The translations under genes and the position numbers were made by a program. The notes beneath the pieces were generated by a model. The model worked only from the letters and a program-made list of their open reading frames with translations, did no database searches and had not been told where the DNA came from. From an uncultured Oscillospiraceae bacterium (GTDB lineage Bacteria > Bacillota > Clostridia > Oscillospirales > Acutalibacteraceae): a stretch of 40,770 nt of DNA. Positions 40,028-40,770 of this stretch are shown one piece after another; within the stretch, counting starts at the first letter, position 1; every line of letters begins with the position of its first letter. The stretch covers positions 1-40,770 of the forward strand of contig URGA01000008.1 of NCBI GenBank assembly GCA_900547275.1, written 5' to 3'.

Positions 40028-40056
40028 ATTATAGCACTTCCACCAAAAAAAAGGAA
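40028..40056 (-). promoter_or_regulatory. Promoter of the MBL lipoprotein gene, possibly leaderless
   Basis: On the minus strand a perfect -10 TATAAT (40033-40028) lies 17 bases after a weak -35 TTCCTT (40056-40051). The -10 ends 6 bases before the ATG at 40021, so the transcript would start at or next to the start codon. Confidence 0.5.
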
Positions 40057-40061
40057 GTGGC

Positions 40062-40090
40062 TTGCATAATAAATTTCAGTGTGTTACCAT
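40062..40090 (+). promoter_or_regulatory. Possible promoter of the TetR-type gene
   Basis: -35 TTGCAT (40062-40067), 17-base spacer, weak -10 TACCAT (40085-40090). It is divergent from the MBL promoter. Confidence 0.4.
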
Positions 40091-40142
40091 ATCTGTGTTT
40101 GCGGGCACCATTGAGCGCAACAATTTAAGGGGAGAATCTCAT

Positions 40143-40676
40143 ATGGACAGACGTGTAAAACGAACTAAGACAGCGGTTTTCAACGCAGTCATCGACCTGA
40201 TGATCGAAAAGGAAACAAGCAAAATAACCGTGCTGGAACTTTGCAAAAAAGCAGACATAAATAAGAGCACGTTTTATCTGCATTACAAGAGCATCGGTGA
40301 CTGTATCCAGAACTGCTTCGACGTGATCACAAACGGAATAATTGAGGTATCCAAAAACATCAATTATTACCAGATTCAGAAAGACCCTTCGGACATTATC
40401 AACAGAATGCTCAACGAAGTGGAAAAAAACGTAGATTATCTTTACAAATTTAAAATCAGCAACATCTGCGCACCGTCTATCAGAGTGCTTAAGCAGAAAA
40501 TGATTGACGCAATCTGCAAGCAGAACAATTTCACTCTTGAAAACAATTATCGCGAAGTAATGAATATCACATACGCAACGGCGGGATGTATAGACGTTAT
40601 TCTTGAGCCTCTGCCGGCGTTTGACAAGGAAAGTCTTTCCCAGGTGCTGATTGCTCAGCTTAAAAAGATGCACTGA
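40143..40676 (+). CDS. TetR/AcrR-family transcriptional regulator
   Basis: This is a 177-residue protein. The N-terminal HTH (about 10-55) reads TKTAVFNAVIDLMIEKETSK then ITVLELCKKADINKSTFYLHY, typical of TetR-like regulators. The rest is an alpha-helical ligand/dimer domain with YLYKFKISNIC and TYATAGCIDVILEP. The ATG at 40143 has GGGGAG 8 bases upstream. An upstream in-frame extension lacks a ribosome binding site. It is divergent from the MBL lipoprotein gene and may control it or the SDR/transporter genes. I found no shared operator. Confidence 0.87.
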   Translation: MDRRVKRTKTAVFNAVIDLMIEKETSKITVLELCKKADINKSTFYLHYKSIGDCIQNCFDVITNGIIEVSKNINYYQIQKDPSDIINRMLNEVEKNVDYLYKFKISNICAPSIRVLKQKMIDAICKQNNFTLENNYREVMNITYATAGCIDVILEPLPAFDKESLSQVLIAQLKKMH

Positions 40677-40716
40677 TAAAATTTAATAAGGATTAAATAA
40701 AAAAGCGACTGAAAAT

Positions 40717-40770
40717 TGAACTGCCCCAAATTGTGCAGACAGTACAAAAAAGCACCTAAATGGTAGAATA
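40717..40770. mobile_element. Possible left end of an IS3-family element at the window edge
   Basis: TGAACTGCCCC followed by an AGACA a few bases later resembles the terminal inverted repeats of IS3/IS150-group elements in Firmicutes. The element, if real, runs out of the window. No transposase sequence is present here. Confidence 0.3.

Noticed and set aside
40125..40673. 182-codon open frame opposite the TetR-type gene
   Set aside because: The plus-strand frame carries the HTH and a ribosome binding site; the antisense frame does not.
1..40770. CRISPR arrays, prophage genes, rRNA operons
   Set aside because: No regularly spaced repeats, phage structural genes or rRNA sequence were seen.

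Overview
The window looks like chromosomal backbone of a low-to-medium GC member of the Firmicutes, most likely a gut Clostridia of the Ruminococcaceae/Oscillospiraceae type. The reasons are: ribosomal protein L27 with the Firmicutes N-terminal extension next to its processing protease Prp; Mini-ribonuclease III; an SpoVE/RodA-type flippase-polymerase beside a class B PBP and an FHA protein; PcsB/CwlO-like M23 hydrolases with FtsEX; a macro-domain/HTH fusion; AGGAGG-type ribosome binding sites; and sigma-A-type promoters. I see no prophage, CRISPR array or rRNA. The only hint of a mobile element is a possible IS3-like end at the right edge. No gene-free stretch exceeds 300 bases.

Layout. 66-2078 (-): rhodanese and CoA-disulfide/persulfide reductase operon. 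2311-4095 (+): macro-HTH protein and VWA protein, with a long hairpin hiding the VWA ribosome binding site. 4256-5608 (+): MATE transporter. 5712-7066 (-): GNAT acetyltransferase and membrane-anchored GDPD-like protein. 7170-8648 (-): guaB. 17760 down to 8766 (-): one tightly packed block ftsE-ftsX-three M23 hydrolases-queH-rarA-nth-aroK. 18038-19123 (-): CdaR/PucR-type regulator. 25220 down to 19327 (-): FHA-rodA/ftsW-pbp-hflX-DUF4830-rsuA. 25378-26430 (+): aldose 1-epimerase. 26495-28421 (-): CmpB-like membrane protein and gapA. 28591-29299 (+): tRNA-Val and an HD hydrolase. 32858 down to 29399 (-): rplU-prp-rpmA, SGNH hydrolase, obgE, mrnC. 32968-33734: divergent XRE repressor and two-TM cysteine-rich protein sharing an operator region. 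33913-36570 (+): rpsO and pnp. 36672-40021 (-): GPH-type transporter, SDR oxidoreductase, MBL-fold lipoprotein. 40143-40676 (+): TetR-type regulator.

How the genes work together. Two blocks concern the cell wall. FtsE/FtsX with three secreted coiled-coil M23 peptidases is a septal peptidoglycan hydrolysis machine with three candidate effectors instead of one. FHA-RodA/FtsW-PBP is a peptidoglycan synthesis unit that probably receives phospho-threonine signals. The ribosomal blocks carry recognisable leader RNAs and terminators.

The least explained parts are: the autoregulated-looking XRE/two-TM module at 32968-33734; the macro-HTH/VWA pair with its Shine-Dalgarno-sequestering hairpin; the about 83-nt hairpin before pnp; and the triplicated M23 genes. 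Several true starts are not ATG (aroK TTG, ftsE GTG, hflX TTG, two M23 genes GTG and one TTG). Starts were chosen from ribosome binding sites and family alignment by eye. No database search was run, so all family names rest on motif recognition.
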